Source: Hydractinia symbiolongicarpus (Eukaryota > Cnidaria > Hydrozoa > Anthoathecata > Hydractiniidae). Taken from it: a stretch of 64,000 nucleotides of DNA. Each line of letters starts with the position of its first letter. Position 1 is the first letter of the stretch. A model generated the notes under the pieces. That model worked only from the letters and a program-made list of their open reading frames with translations, ran no database searches and was not told the DNA's origin. The DNA is taken from positions 16,654,501-16,718,500 of the forward strand of contig NC_079886.1 of NCBI RefSeq assembly GCF_029227915.1. The letters are read 5' to 3'. Positions 1-10,900 of this stretch are shown here, in pieces. The position numbers and the translations under genes were made by a program.

Positions 1-2175
1 AAAACCCATATATCAGACACACCAAAAGAAAGCCAGTGATCCAGAGATTCAGAAAAATCGAAATTTTCATTTTTCATAAAAATGGAATTAGGCCCATTTA
101 GAATTGTTGGGGACCTGGACTTACGCCTCTTTAGAACTAAGGTGGCGATTTAAAGAAAACCAGCTCCAAAAACCATTTTGTGTGCTCAATCGCTACTCCA
201 TATTAAGGATGCAAAGAATGGTGATGTCCAGATGGGACAAAATTTAATGACCAGAAAATGATGACTGAAAATCTGTAGATTTTTCCACTGACTAATGACT
301 AGTTTTAAGCTTTTTTTTAAGCATCTGACTTCGGGTGACCATACCAGTACAACAGGATCTAGCAAGATATGTCACTGTTGTGGCTATAATATATTTCCTT
401 CTTACATATGTGTTCTAAGCACTTATAATAACGATGTATCAATATGTCAGGATGTGATATTTATGTAGTAAAATTCCTCACTATGTATCTATTGCGAATG
501 AGTCAGGTTATTTTGTTCAGTTTAAAAATTACGTTTTCACTGACTTTCTATATTATTGTAATAAATCAAGTTAAATTTCTTTGAGCAATTAAAATTAAAA
601 TGTTGACTGTTAGCAGAAACACCAATATTTGTAAGCATGTTGAAAAAAATTAATATATTTTTTAAATAAGAAAATAAAAAAATTGCTACTTAAATCATGA
701 CATAACAGGAACTTAACAGTCCTTTTGTCCAAAATTATTTCTGATTGTACAAATAAAAGCAATAAGATGTTGACAAACAGGTTAACATTAAAGAGTGTAA
801 CACATCCTTAGCAAGATGCAAATCTAAGACTAAAATATACACATCATGATTTTTGAATATGGGGGGTTACTCTGAGAAATATGGTTGTGCGTAAGTTTTA
901 AAACTAAGTGACCTAGAAATATTCTTGCACATGCTGCATTTTTTTCTTTTTTTTTACCATAATTTTTAACACCATACATACGTAGATTTGTCAAACTCCT
1001 TTACAAAACTTCCTGCAACAAAAGCAAACAAACAAACAAACAAACAACAAAATTTACTTACCAGCAGCTTGGTTTTAGAGCAATCAACATGAAAAAGTGC
1101 AACAGTTTTAATGTAAGCAGTAGTTGTTAGTTAAAACTAAGTCTCAGTTTAAAAGAGAAATTCAAATATATTCCTGTAATTATTATAGCGCTCAAAGAAA
1201 AAATATACAAGGAGTAAAATATGAAATACTCAACATTAAAACAGGGTTCAAAATAAATATTAAAAGTAGCCAGAGAATATGAAATTAATAATGTTTTTGG
1301 TGTTTTTTTTGAAGGTAATAGGATGATTAAAAAACTGGGGTTGATTATTTGAATGTCACTATAACGTGTTAATAGAACATTGCAACAAAAACTGCCTTAT
1401 TTCAGTAAAAACAGTTAAAAAGATTTCTTACAAAACCTAAATATAATTATAGCCTAAATATAATTTATTGTTAAAACCTTTCTCACAAAGCTTCACTCGC
1501 ACCATATGTTGTCATGATCTAATGTCAATACAAATGTTAGTGTCGTATGCTCCCTGCAAAAAATCTCTAATATGCCACAAAACATTAAAGCACACTCCTG
1601 TTAAAAACACGCTTCAATAAAATTCTGTTTAATTTTCATTTTTAGTTTTTAGACATTTAGTTAAAATATGTGAAAATAATATTTGACATTATAAGATTAT
1701 ATTTACCTGTTTTGAAGGGAAATTCTTTTATCTAGTTCTACCTTATTCTGTTTCAGAATAACATATAATAGAAAGAAACTTATGTGCAGAAATAAAAAAA
1801 AACTGTGACAAATGACCAGGCTTTCTAAACATCACAGAAAAAACTATGCCATAATAATTAATATTGACAAGAGAAATAAATAATTGTATTGACTTTTGGT
1901 AAAGTATCACACTGGCAAAATACACTTCCTAAACATAATTTGGAGCGTAGAGCATATTTTTGATTTTACTTTTTCAATACCAGCTTATTTTTTATTATTC
2001 CGTTATGCAGTAAAACATTTTAAACTAAAAGATATGATTTTTTGTAATTTGAAACTATCAATTTCCTGATTATTTCCACCAACCAACGTAATATTTTGAC
2101 CAGAACATTTAAAAAAATAGAAACTTTTCTTGTAATCTGTTTATACTCTTCAAAACTTCCAAGTTTAAATTCTTT
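1..2175. other. AT-rich stretch without a recognisable gene
   Basis: No convincing exon was found on either strand. On the minus strand this is the 3' flank of the SWIM-domain ORF and presumably still lies inside POLR1B, whose later exons should lie beyond the left edge. A short (AAAC)n microsatellite sits at about 1023-1048. Next to it, a chance-quality minus-strand donor (GTAAGT, about 1057-1062) is not attached to any recognisable coding sequence. Confidence 0.6.
1991..1996 (-). promoter_or_regulatory. candidate poly(A) signal after the SWIM-domain ORF
   Basis: The plus strand reads TTTATT, which is AATAAA on the minus strand, about 180 bases past the TGA of the SWIM-domain ORF. It is a plausible 3' end signal, but the region is AT-rich and the hexamer could occur by chance. 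Confidence 0.3.
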
Positions 2176-4386
2176 TCATTTTCTTAATTTTTTAAGTATT
2201 GTTTCCAACTTGCTGTCAACCATAAGATAGTCTTTCAATGACAAGGAACCAGCATTTACAATATGTTGAAGTTCTACAATTTTCTCTCTAACATTTTCAC
2301 AAGCAGCATCTTCCAACGGAGTCTCCATCCTGTTGTCATCTTGTCCATCTACAACAACTTCTGTAATATTCTCATTATCAAAGATATTTTGTAACCCAAT
2401 TCTTCTAGAGTGAACCTTATGTATATGTCTGCAGGGTTTAACTTTTATTTTACAACTGCATTGATAGAGATGTGAACATAAACCAAAGCAAAATATTTCT
2501 AAACATTTACCAATACAAAAATCAATATCACAAACTTCAGTGAGCAATTTTACTGTTGCAGTACATTCTTGTGTTGTAACTGTCCAAGAAAGAAAACTTT
2601 CGTCAATGCAGCTATCCATAATTTCCAAACCTGCAGTGTGCTCAACAATGATATTACTTTCCACAGTGACTGCTGGAAAAACTTGCTTCATGAAATATGT
2701 TTGTTCTATATGAAGAAGAAGATCCAGCAACTGTTCAACAGTATCAGTTTTTAACCGAGTTTTTTTGTTGCACTTAATTTGTTTTTGAAAAGGATCTTGA
2801 TATAATGCGAAGTCATAATTCGAATATGGCAGTTCTTCACGGTAACATGATGCCCAGCACTGTTCAATTTGTGAATACTTGCTTAAAAACCAGTCAATAA
2901 ACACAGGGAAATCTGCTGTGTAGGTTGCAATGAGTTTGTTCATCAGTCCTTTAAATGTCTCTTCATTCTTCTCTGCAAGCAAGCCATACATAGCAAAGTA
3001 GATATCTCTCTGTGCTTCATCAGTTTGCTCTTCTTCACGAATTTTTGTACACCAATCTTTCAGCAAATGCCACTTGCAAACTAAATGTTGACAATCAGAA
3101 TTGAAGACTTTTGAAAATGTTTTAAACATGTTGCTAGTAACATCTGTCATCACTACTTTGCAATTTTCACCACAAGAAGAGCTTTCTTTTAATTCTTTGA
3201 AAAATACTTCAACCACAAAGGAATCTTTTGAACTTGTGAGCAAATGAGCAACAGGAACAGCAATATTTACATCATTTAGGACCTTTAATGTTATAAGTGA
3301 ATATCTTTGCAATGTTACATTCTCTGAAATATCGATAAACACAATTTTTGCACAAAAATTTTCAAAGAACAGTTTTTGTTCTTTGGTTTGTATACCTAGC
3401 AAAAATAAATCATTAATTTCATGAAGGAAATTGTCGTTTTGTGTGGTCACTGCAGCAGTACTATCACATGGTTTGTAAAGTAGAACAGGTGGATAATCCT
3501 CTTTCATCAGGGCTTCAATTTTATCTTGAATATTAACATCCTCTGTTATAGCGATATTATTATCAAGACTCACTGAAATTTGAGCATTTTTTTGTAATCG
3601 TTCAATAGAGCTCCGTGATATGTACTTTTTAGAAACAAGGCACTGGCGATTGTCTCGAGATTCATAACAAACGTTTACTTCCTTATATATGGCATCAACA
3701 CTCATTCCAGTTTTGATTTTGTTCACAATCTCCATTTTAACTTGCTCAGGGACAGGGTGATGCATTGTGTCTTTAGCTGAAATGTCATGGGTGTGGGACT
3801 TTGTATACATTAAACATGCTTCACCAGTACTTTTCTCCACTCTGACTTTCATTCTTGCAGGACAAACTATCCCTGTGCGAACTCTACCTTTTTTGTTTCT
3901 TTTTTTTCCTAAATTTTGTTCAGATTTTTTACGATGCACTCTATCGCTACCATCATGTTGACAAACAAAATAATAAGTCTTCGCTAAATGTGTTTCTGAG
4001 GCTGCATTCCGTCTGCTGAAATATACAAAGTTCGCAGCTTCTTCTTTTTCTTTCCATGACAAAAACTGTTGGAAATTTTTGAAACGGACTTCTTCAGTTT
4101 GCACATCAACACCATGAACTTTTTGCAAGTGAGCAGTAAGTTTTGTTCTGTGGTAGAACTCTTGACTACATCCAGGCTGGAGACATCTTTCCTTTCTATA
4201 TTCTGATTTTTCATTGGGAATATAATTTTGCTTGTGTACATTTTTATAATGTCTAATCAAATGATCTTTTCGGGACAATGACTTCTTACAAACATCACAC
4301 GCAAAATACTTCTTCTTACCACAACCTTTTAACGATTCAACTAGGGTTTCATTTCTGGTGGTGCTCTTGATTGAACTTTCTTCACC
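2176..4386 (-). CDS. MULE-transposase-like protein with C2H2 fingers and SWIM finger (ZSWIM-like), terminal exon
   Basis: One uninterrupted exon of about 736 codons. In order it has two C2H2 fingers (one beginning ACDVC, the other CLQPGC), a FLYWCH/WRKY-GCM-like Cys/His segment ending HTHD, a MULE-type transposase core, and a SWIM finger (CSC...CRH) near the C-terminus. In the core, the first Asp is in FIDIS, the second in MTDVTSN, then comes CKWH, and a likely Glu is in TDTVEQL. The coding frame runs upstream past the first TTG at 4278 to a splice acceptor (TTTAG before 4386), and no in-frame ATG precedes the first finger. An upstream exon must therefore supply the start. POLR1B exon 2, on the same strand, ends in the matching phase 0. 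Family knowledge: ZSWIM1/ZSWIM3-like and FAR1-like proteins derive from Mutator-like transposases. A live MULE is possible, but no terminal inverted repeats were found around it. Confidence 0.8.
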   Translation of the reverse strand, partial: GEESSIKSTTRNETLVESLKGCGKKKYFACDVCKKSLSRKDHLIRHYKNVHKQNYIPNEKSEYRKERCLQPGCSQEFYHRTKLTAHLQKVHGVDVQTEEVRFKNFQQFLSWKEKEEAANFVYFSRRNAASETHLAKTYYFVCQHDGSDRVHRKKSEQNLGKKRNKKGRVRTGIVCPARMKVRVEKSTGEACLMYTKSHTHDISAKDTMHHPVPEQVKMEIVNKIKTGMSVDAIYKEVNVCYESRDNRQCLVSKKYISRSSIERLQKNAQISVSLDNNIAITEDVNIQDKIEALMKEDYPPVLLYKPCDSTAAVTTQNDNFLHEINDLFLLGIQTKEQKLFFENFCAKIVFIDISENVTLQRYSLITLKVLNDVNIAVPVAHLLTSSKDSFVVEVFFKELKESSSCGENCKVVMTDVTSNMFKTFSKVFNSDCQHLVCKWHLLKDWCTKIREEEQTDEAQRDIYFAMYGLLAEKNEETFKGLMNKLIATYTADFPVFIDWFLSKYSQIEQCWASCYREELPYSNYDFALYQDPFQKQIKCNKKTRLKTDTVEQLLDLLLHIEQTYFMKQVFPAVTVESNIIVEHTAGLEIMDSCIDESFLSWTVTTQECTATVKLLTEVCDIDFCIGKCLEIFCFGLCSHLYQCSCKIKVKPCRHIHKVHSRRIGLQNIFDNENITEVVVDGQDDNRMETPLEDAACENVREKIVELQHIVNAGSLSLKDYLMVDSKLETILKKLRK

Positions 4387-4980
4387 CTAAATATGCGCAT
4401 AATTTACTAACATCCTGCAAGCGCAACTTGTAGGAGCAAATGAGTGTATGAAATGTAAGACTTTAGGATAACTTGTTTTAGGTGTTATATATAATTAAAA
4501 TAATACTATCAAAATAATTACTACATTATCACAATTAAAAATAAATAAAAACTTTACATATCTTAGATGAAAATGAAAACAAGTTCCAATAATGTATATT
4601 ACAGCATAAACCTGATCTAGTCATAAATCTTCCTAGTTATAAACCTTACCTAGTCATAATAATGTTATTCTCTTAATCATGAAAGCCTTGATCCTAATCA
4701 AAGAAAATAACTTTCTTGTTTAGGTAAAAGTTGTACAGAAAGTTTAAAAATGCATCAGCATTATAAGAAATGCTATGCTTGCATCCACATGCTTCCATCA
4801 AAATCAGCAGTTGTCAACCAGTAGTCAGTAAATGGGTGTAACATACTGAACCAATGTTATCAGCACTATATTCATTGCTCTAAAACCATCTGCTAAACCC
4901 AAATACATCATTCTACTAATTTAAAGGACAAGGACAAAGGACAAAAAGTTAAAAAAAAATAAAAAGAAGAATAAAGGTAC

Positions 4981-7900
4981 CTGCACAGCATTTTTTAAAC
5001 CATCTTCAAGCATATAGTTGAAAGATTCTATGTGGGGCTGCACAAACTCTTGGAGGTTCTAAAAAAAAGTCAGTACAAAAATATAGAACTATAAGGACAT
5101 AAAATATACAGCTCTCCTAACCTCAAAATCCAAAACAAAGATTGATAGAAAGCATTCAAAATTTTCAATGAAAATTGAAAAGAAATATTATCTATGACGG
5201 GCTATTTGTGTTTGCTGTCACTAAACGAGGTCAAAAATAGAGTTAGACCAAGAAAACATTTCTGTGTAAACTTTGGTCATGTATTTAACATTTGCAAAGG
5301 TTATCAGGATTTCAATTTACTTTGTTGTGTAACTGTGAAGAGGTGCTTGCATCAAGAGTAAATCCTTACATGTAACTTGTAATTTATATGTAAATTTCAG
5401 GGTTTTAATAAAAAATAGTAAAAAAATAATTATTCATAGAGTAATAGAATAGATGTTTAATGCAAAATGTTTAAGGAAAAAAAAATATTTCACAGCAACT
5501 GCATTTAAATTTTTTCACCCTGATTAAAATAACAGTTTTAGTTTCTCTTTTTTAAATCAAAATAGGGTATCTCTTTATTTCACCCTATTGGATTCCGCCC
5601 CCCTGACGGGTTTTAAGTCCTTATTGCTATGTTATATGGCTATGAAACTTACTGAGTTTCAATATTTATCTATTAGACACCTGCATGCCAAATTTTTAGT
5701 TCCCGTACCTTTCAGAGGCCTTGATATTGGCCATTATTCAAAACTAAAACCAAAAATCGGGATAAAAAACGCATTTTCAGGCAATTTTTGGTATTTTTTT
5801 ATGCGATCCACGTAAACACTGGAAAATATGTTAAATAACTTATTTAGCTTTCAGAAACTTCAAACGGAATGCAAAAATTCGCTCTGGAACAAAAGTAATT
5901 AAATTCAAGCAGATAGTGGCATTAACAAATTTCAAGCTTCTGACGTCACAGAAAATGTGCTGATGCAAGCAAAAATTGCTGCTATTTTGTTCCTTTTATG
6001 ACGTACTATATTAAATTGAACAATCCTATAAAAAGTTATTGAGAGTGGGGGGGGGGGGTGGATTCCGTCCCCCCGGTCATAGTATGTTAAAAAAACCCTG
6101 GACCGAATAGGGTTAAGCATCGTACCTTACTTTCCAGTATATAGCCTGCAGGTTAAAGTTGAATTTTACGACTTCCACCATTGGTGCGGATTATAATGTG
6201 GTGCAGGTTATGTGATAAGTTTTATATTTTCTGTCATTTATTGTGAAATTTAAAGTTTATACATTCAATGAAGAAAATAGTACCAACGGGATAAAATACG
6301 TACATTAATATAATTGCATGCGCTATACTACATCTACGTAATCTTACTTCAACTATGTAATTTAATTTTTTCACAGAGTGAAATTGCTTTAACTTTCTAT
6401 GCAAGTGTTAATATTACGAGCTCTCTCTGAAACACAATTCTGGAGATCATTTTTCTTTTGTGTAGAATGTAATTACAGACAATCTGTTACAGACAATCAG
6501 TAATAACTATTATGTTGTTTATTTTATGCCAAAAAAACCTAAATATACATAAAAAACAGAGATTTTACTTTAGGTTTATAACCTGATAGCGTGTTTTTTT
6601 TAGGGACCATCTCAAAATGTTCGTATGTTTTTTTCATATAATTATACGAACGCTACGAAGTACTTCGTTTCATGAAACGAATGTCATACGAATGTCATAC
6701 GAAGTGCTTCGTTTAAAATAAAAAATGTAAACGAAGTTTATACGAACTTTTTTAATATATGATACGAACTTAAACCAAGTTTTTTTATCGTAAAAAATGA
6801 AATGATACGAACTTTGAACAACGTGAATTGCTATACGATCTTGAAACGAACTTGAAAAGTACCGGCGTAATTGCGCATAATAATTTCAATACGAAACCTG
6901 AAACAAAAGAATTAAACAATTTTTTTTAAAGGCTGAAATACACTATCATTTTTCAATGATCATTTTCCAATTATCATTGAAAAATGACAGTGTATATAGA
7001 AAAAAAATGTCATTTTTTACACTCTCATTTCCAATGATCCTTAAAAATTAAAAGTTGAACATGTTCAACTTTTAATTTTTCAATGACATTTTTTTTCTAT
7101 TATTTTAAATCGAATCCATTGTTTTCGCACACATGTTTTGTTGCACGCGATGTAGTTTAGGCGTAAACATAGTTAAAAACAAAGATTTGAACAAGTAATT
7201 CACCCGAGAATGAAGACGCAAGAAGCGACCGAAAATTTTATTGAGATTGGGAGAAGCCAGCCCAGTTTGTGGGATGTTGAATCCCCTTTCTATAAGGACA
7301 GAAACGAGAAGGCAAAAAGTTATTAGATATTCAAAGGTAGACTAGGAATGGAAGGTTTGTGTTATTTCGAATGGTTTGGATGAGAAAAGAAAAACATGCA
7401 TGTTTTTATGATCTGTTTTTCTTTTTGGAGAAAGTAGTGAGGAGTAAAATAAATAAACTGCGAAGTTATTTCAGCGCAGAATTGAAGAAAGTAAACAACA
7501 GCAACAAAAGTGGAGCAGGACGAGATGATGTTTACGAAAGAAAATGGCCATACTTTCAGTCCTTGCTATTCCTACGTGACTCCATTGTCCCAAGAAAAAC
7601 AACTTCTTCGATGGTGGGTATAAATTTCAGACAAATTTTTCTTGCCATGGAACAGCACTGGTGGGGTTTAAGTACGCACAAAATTTATCCCTGATATCTT
7701 TCGCATCATTATATAAATACTGTAATTCGGCGTAATTCATCCCACATGATAAAAACTTCAAAGTTGCGGCTACTTTGACTTTAGCAGGAATTGGGTCTCA
7801 CAAATGCGTTGTTTTTTTCTCAATGTCAACTTCTATGACATTCAGGAGCTCATCAAAAATATTCGGCGGCATTCTTAAAAATCGCGTATACTCTTCAATT

Positions 7901-10900
7901 TCCTCTACACGCAGTTCATACATGAGAGTATTGTAGATGCCAAGTTCATTTCGCCTATTTAACCACGGCTTCACCAATACATTTCTTTGCTTTCTTTTCC
8001 TACGTTTGGCTCTCTTTTTTGATAAAATATACACAACAACAGCAGCTGCTATTTCTTCTTCAGAGTCCATGTTGCAAAGAAAAACATGATAGTGTATTCG
8101 CGCCAAAATTTGTCATTCTTAATGTCATTGGAATGTATCATTGGAAAATGATTAGGAAAAATGATAGTCTATTTCAGCCTTAAAAGACAAAAAGAAATTA
8201 TACGAAACCAGAAATAAAAAAAGTAAAATATACGAGGTTGACTTCTTTGAAAAGACTAGTAAAATTGCATATTCATAGGTTCAATCTACACAATCTATGG
8301 TGATCTTTTCGCTTTATACGATCCCGTTTTCATGATTTTTAAACGATCTATGGCGATCTTTTCGCTTTCTATGATCCCGTTTTCATGATTATTAAACGAT
8401 CTACGGCGATCTTTTTGCTTTCTACGATATCGTTTTTATGATTTTTAAACGATCTACAGAGATGTTTTTGCTTTCTACAATGCCGTGGAGACGCAAATTT
8501 TTATACAAACTCCTTTAAAAATGATACGAACTTTATTTTAAATGATACGAACTTTATACGAACTTGTAATTTTGATGACACGAAAAAGTTCGTATTAAAA
8601 ACAAAATGATACAAAAGATTTAATAAATCGATACGAAATTTTTTATACAAATTATACGAACTACGTAAGAACATTTTGAGACGGTCCCTTATTTGTTTTT
8701 TTGTTTGTTTATTTTAATCGGAGGAAGCAAGAGTTATTGGCTGAAACTAATGTCTACAAAAAAACCTGCATTGTCTGATTCAGTAGACGATTGACTTGTC
8801 AAATTAGTTTTAATTCATTATTATTTGGCAATCGGAGACAAGGAAGTTTAGACTGAGAGAGTCGCAAGTTCATACACTCGGTTCCTTGCATGAAAGAAAA
8901 CAGAACACAAGCACATGTTTATTAAATGATTAGGGTAAGTAAAAATCCGCTGAATTTTTTTCTTAACAACATGGGGGTTATGCAAAGGTGCGGGATTGAA
9001 ATTTTATGCGGTTATACGAAGGTGCGAGCTATCTGAGAGCATCTCCCTAAAAAAGCTGAGCTGGGGGTTATACGATGTGCGATTATATACCGGAAAATAC
9101 GGTAAGGACTTTTATCATTATCTTAGAAAGAAAGCTTCATAGGGACTTTTTTGTCATGTTAGAACAAATTAGGGCAATATTTAAGCTTTGTACGGATGTT
9201 ATCTGTTATGTTACAACAGATTAATGCGATATTAAATTCCTTGTCACGTTAGAAAGAATTACAGCAATGTCTAAGTTAGGTAGGGAGATTTATCTAGTCG
9301 TGTTAGGAGAAATTATGCTAATATTTACGGATGTTTTTATGTAATTCTTTATCTTGGTCAGGATTTAGTGGATATAGTTAGGATGTAAAAGTTTAAATAG
9401 GCTTTTATTGCTTAATTTTTGAAAGTAACAATCTTACAATCGTCAGAATTGAAAACGTTATTGAAGCGCTAGTATAGTCGCCTTTTAAAGCAAATTAAAT
9501 AAGCAATGGGTTGAAAATCCCAGCTGTGAACATTACTGAAACTTGTAGCACGATTTTTGTAAGCGTTGCTACCAAAGACGGAGAAATCCAGCTTGCTCCA
9601 CCCCAGTATAAAACTAAATATGGTATCCTAATTCCAAAATTTTTCCATTCCATTCCATTCCAAAAACTCCAAGAACTTCTGTTACTTAGGTGATATGTTG
9701 GGCAGTGAAGGGGGTGTTGGAAGAAGTGTTACTTGCAGGATAGGTTCTGCTTGGAAAAAGTTCAGAGAGTTACTTCCTTTGTTGACTAGCAGAGTCCTGT
9801 CAATTGAGGTAAAAGGTAGGTTGTATGAGGCCTGTGTAAGAAGTGTTATGTTGTACAGTAGTGAGACATGGGCAGGAAGATCTTGATCGTTTAGAAAGGA
9901 ATGATATGAGAATGGTTAGCTGGATGTGTAACGCCAGTCTGAGAGACAGAAAGAGTTCAGATGAGCTAAGAAGCAGGCTAAGTCTCCGTAGAATTAAAGA
10001 TGTTATCCAGATAAAAAAGATTGAATTGGCCGGGGCACTTGGAAAGAATGGAGGAGGATAATTGGGTAAGAAAGTGTAGAGACTTGATAGTTCCTGGGGC
10101 AAAGCCCAGTGGCAGACCAAGAAAGACTTGGCAGGAGGTTATAAGGACAGACTTGATACAGCGGAAGTTGGGTTTAGATCTAACACAGTCTAGATCAGAT
10201 TGGAAGAGGGTCATTAATATACCCCGTCCAACCCATGCTAGCATGGAAAACGGATGTTAAGCCAAGAATGATGATGATTAGATCATCTTCATTCAAGCTA
10301 AATTTTTAATAATCTCCTTTGCAGGACAAAAAATTATATGTCAAAATTATTTGAATCAGCTAATTTGACGAGAAATAGTCTATTCAGGCTATGCACCACC
10401 ATGTTGAAATTATGCGCACTGGAAATTTAGCCCTTTTCCAGAAGCAACAATGGCCGTAAAACAAAGGAGCTGTAACACAGAGCATGCGTTCTTAATCAAA
10501 ACAAATTAAAGGCTGTATCTTCTGACAGCGCAAATACTAAAGAAAAATATACTTGGGTCATTAAAAGGAGTTTTTATAGAATGTTTTTAGCTAATAAAAT
10601 TGTTGCAACTATGCAACAGAACAGGGATAGGCAGCAAAAACCATTTTGATAGCCTAATTAGGAGAGATAAATCGCCTAAATACAGTACAGTCCAGATGTA
10701 AGCGTACGCGTACGCTCAAGTTTCACACCTTTTTCTCGGAGGCAGTAGTTGTTTGTCTTTTGTTCTTATTAATTATCTTGCGAGTCTTGTAAGTCATTAA
10801 CTTGCGCGTAATAAACAAAAGATTATTGAAGAAAAAATAGCTTATTATAACTGCGCATAACTATTGTTAAATAGTGTTAACATAACTATTCCCAATAGCA

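Larger units (their letters stand above)
6930..8180. mobile_element. decayed PIF/Harbinger transposon nested in the previous element
   Basis: The terminal inverted repeat is AGGCTGAAATA(C/G)ACTATCAT, with a TAA duplication on both sides (6927-6929 and 8181-8183). Inside are the two genes typical of this superfamily: a MADF-domain DNA-binding protein on plus and the N-terminal part of a HARBI1-like transposase on minus. Both are broken and the transposase catalytic region is gone, so this copy cannot move by itself. Confidence 0.8.
6603..8688. mobile_element. TTA-flanked inverted-repeat element, host of a nested Harbinger copy
   Basis: The termini are GGGACCATCTCAAAATGTTC at the left and, reverse-complemented, GGGACCGTCTCAAAATGTTC at the right: one mismatch in 20. 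The flanking trinucleotide is TTA on both sides (6600-6602 and 8689-8691), as expected of a PIF/Harbinger-type duplication. The arms are rich in ATACGAA motifs. Without the 1.25 kb inner element it is about 0.83 kb and non-coding, so it is non-autonomous. Confidence 0.7.
6119..9107. repeat. possible outermost inverted-repeat element enclosing two nested Harbinger elements
   Basis: The left end reads CCTTACTTTCCAGTATATA, and the reverse complement of the right end reads CCTTACCGTATTTTCCGG followed by TATATA. Both interiors repeat GTGCGG and GGTTAT motifs. The match is imperfect, so the boundary is tentative. Confidence 0.35.

Noticed and set aside
4278-4280. Start of the SWIM-domain protein at the TTG at 4278
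   Set aside because: The frame continues upstream through the complete first C2H2 finger to a splice acceptor, so this is not the true start.
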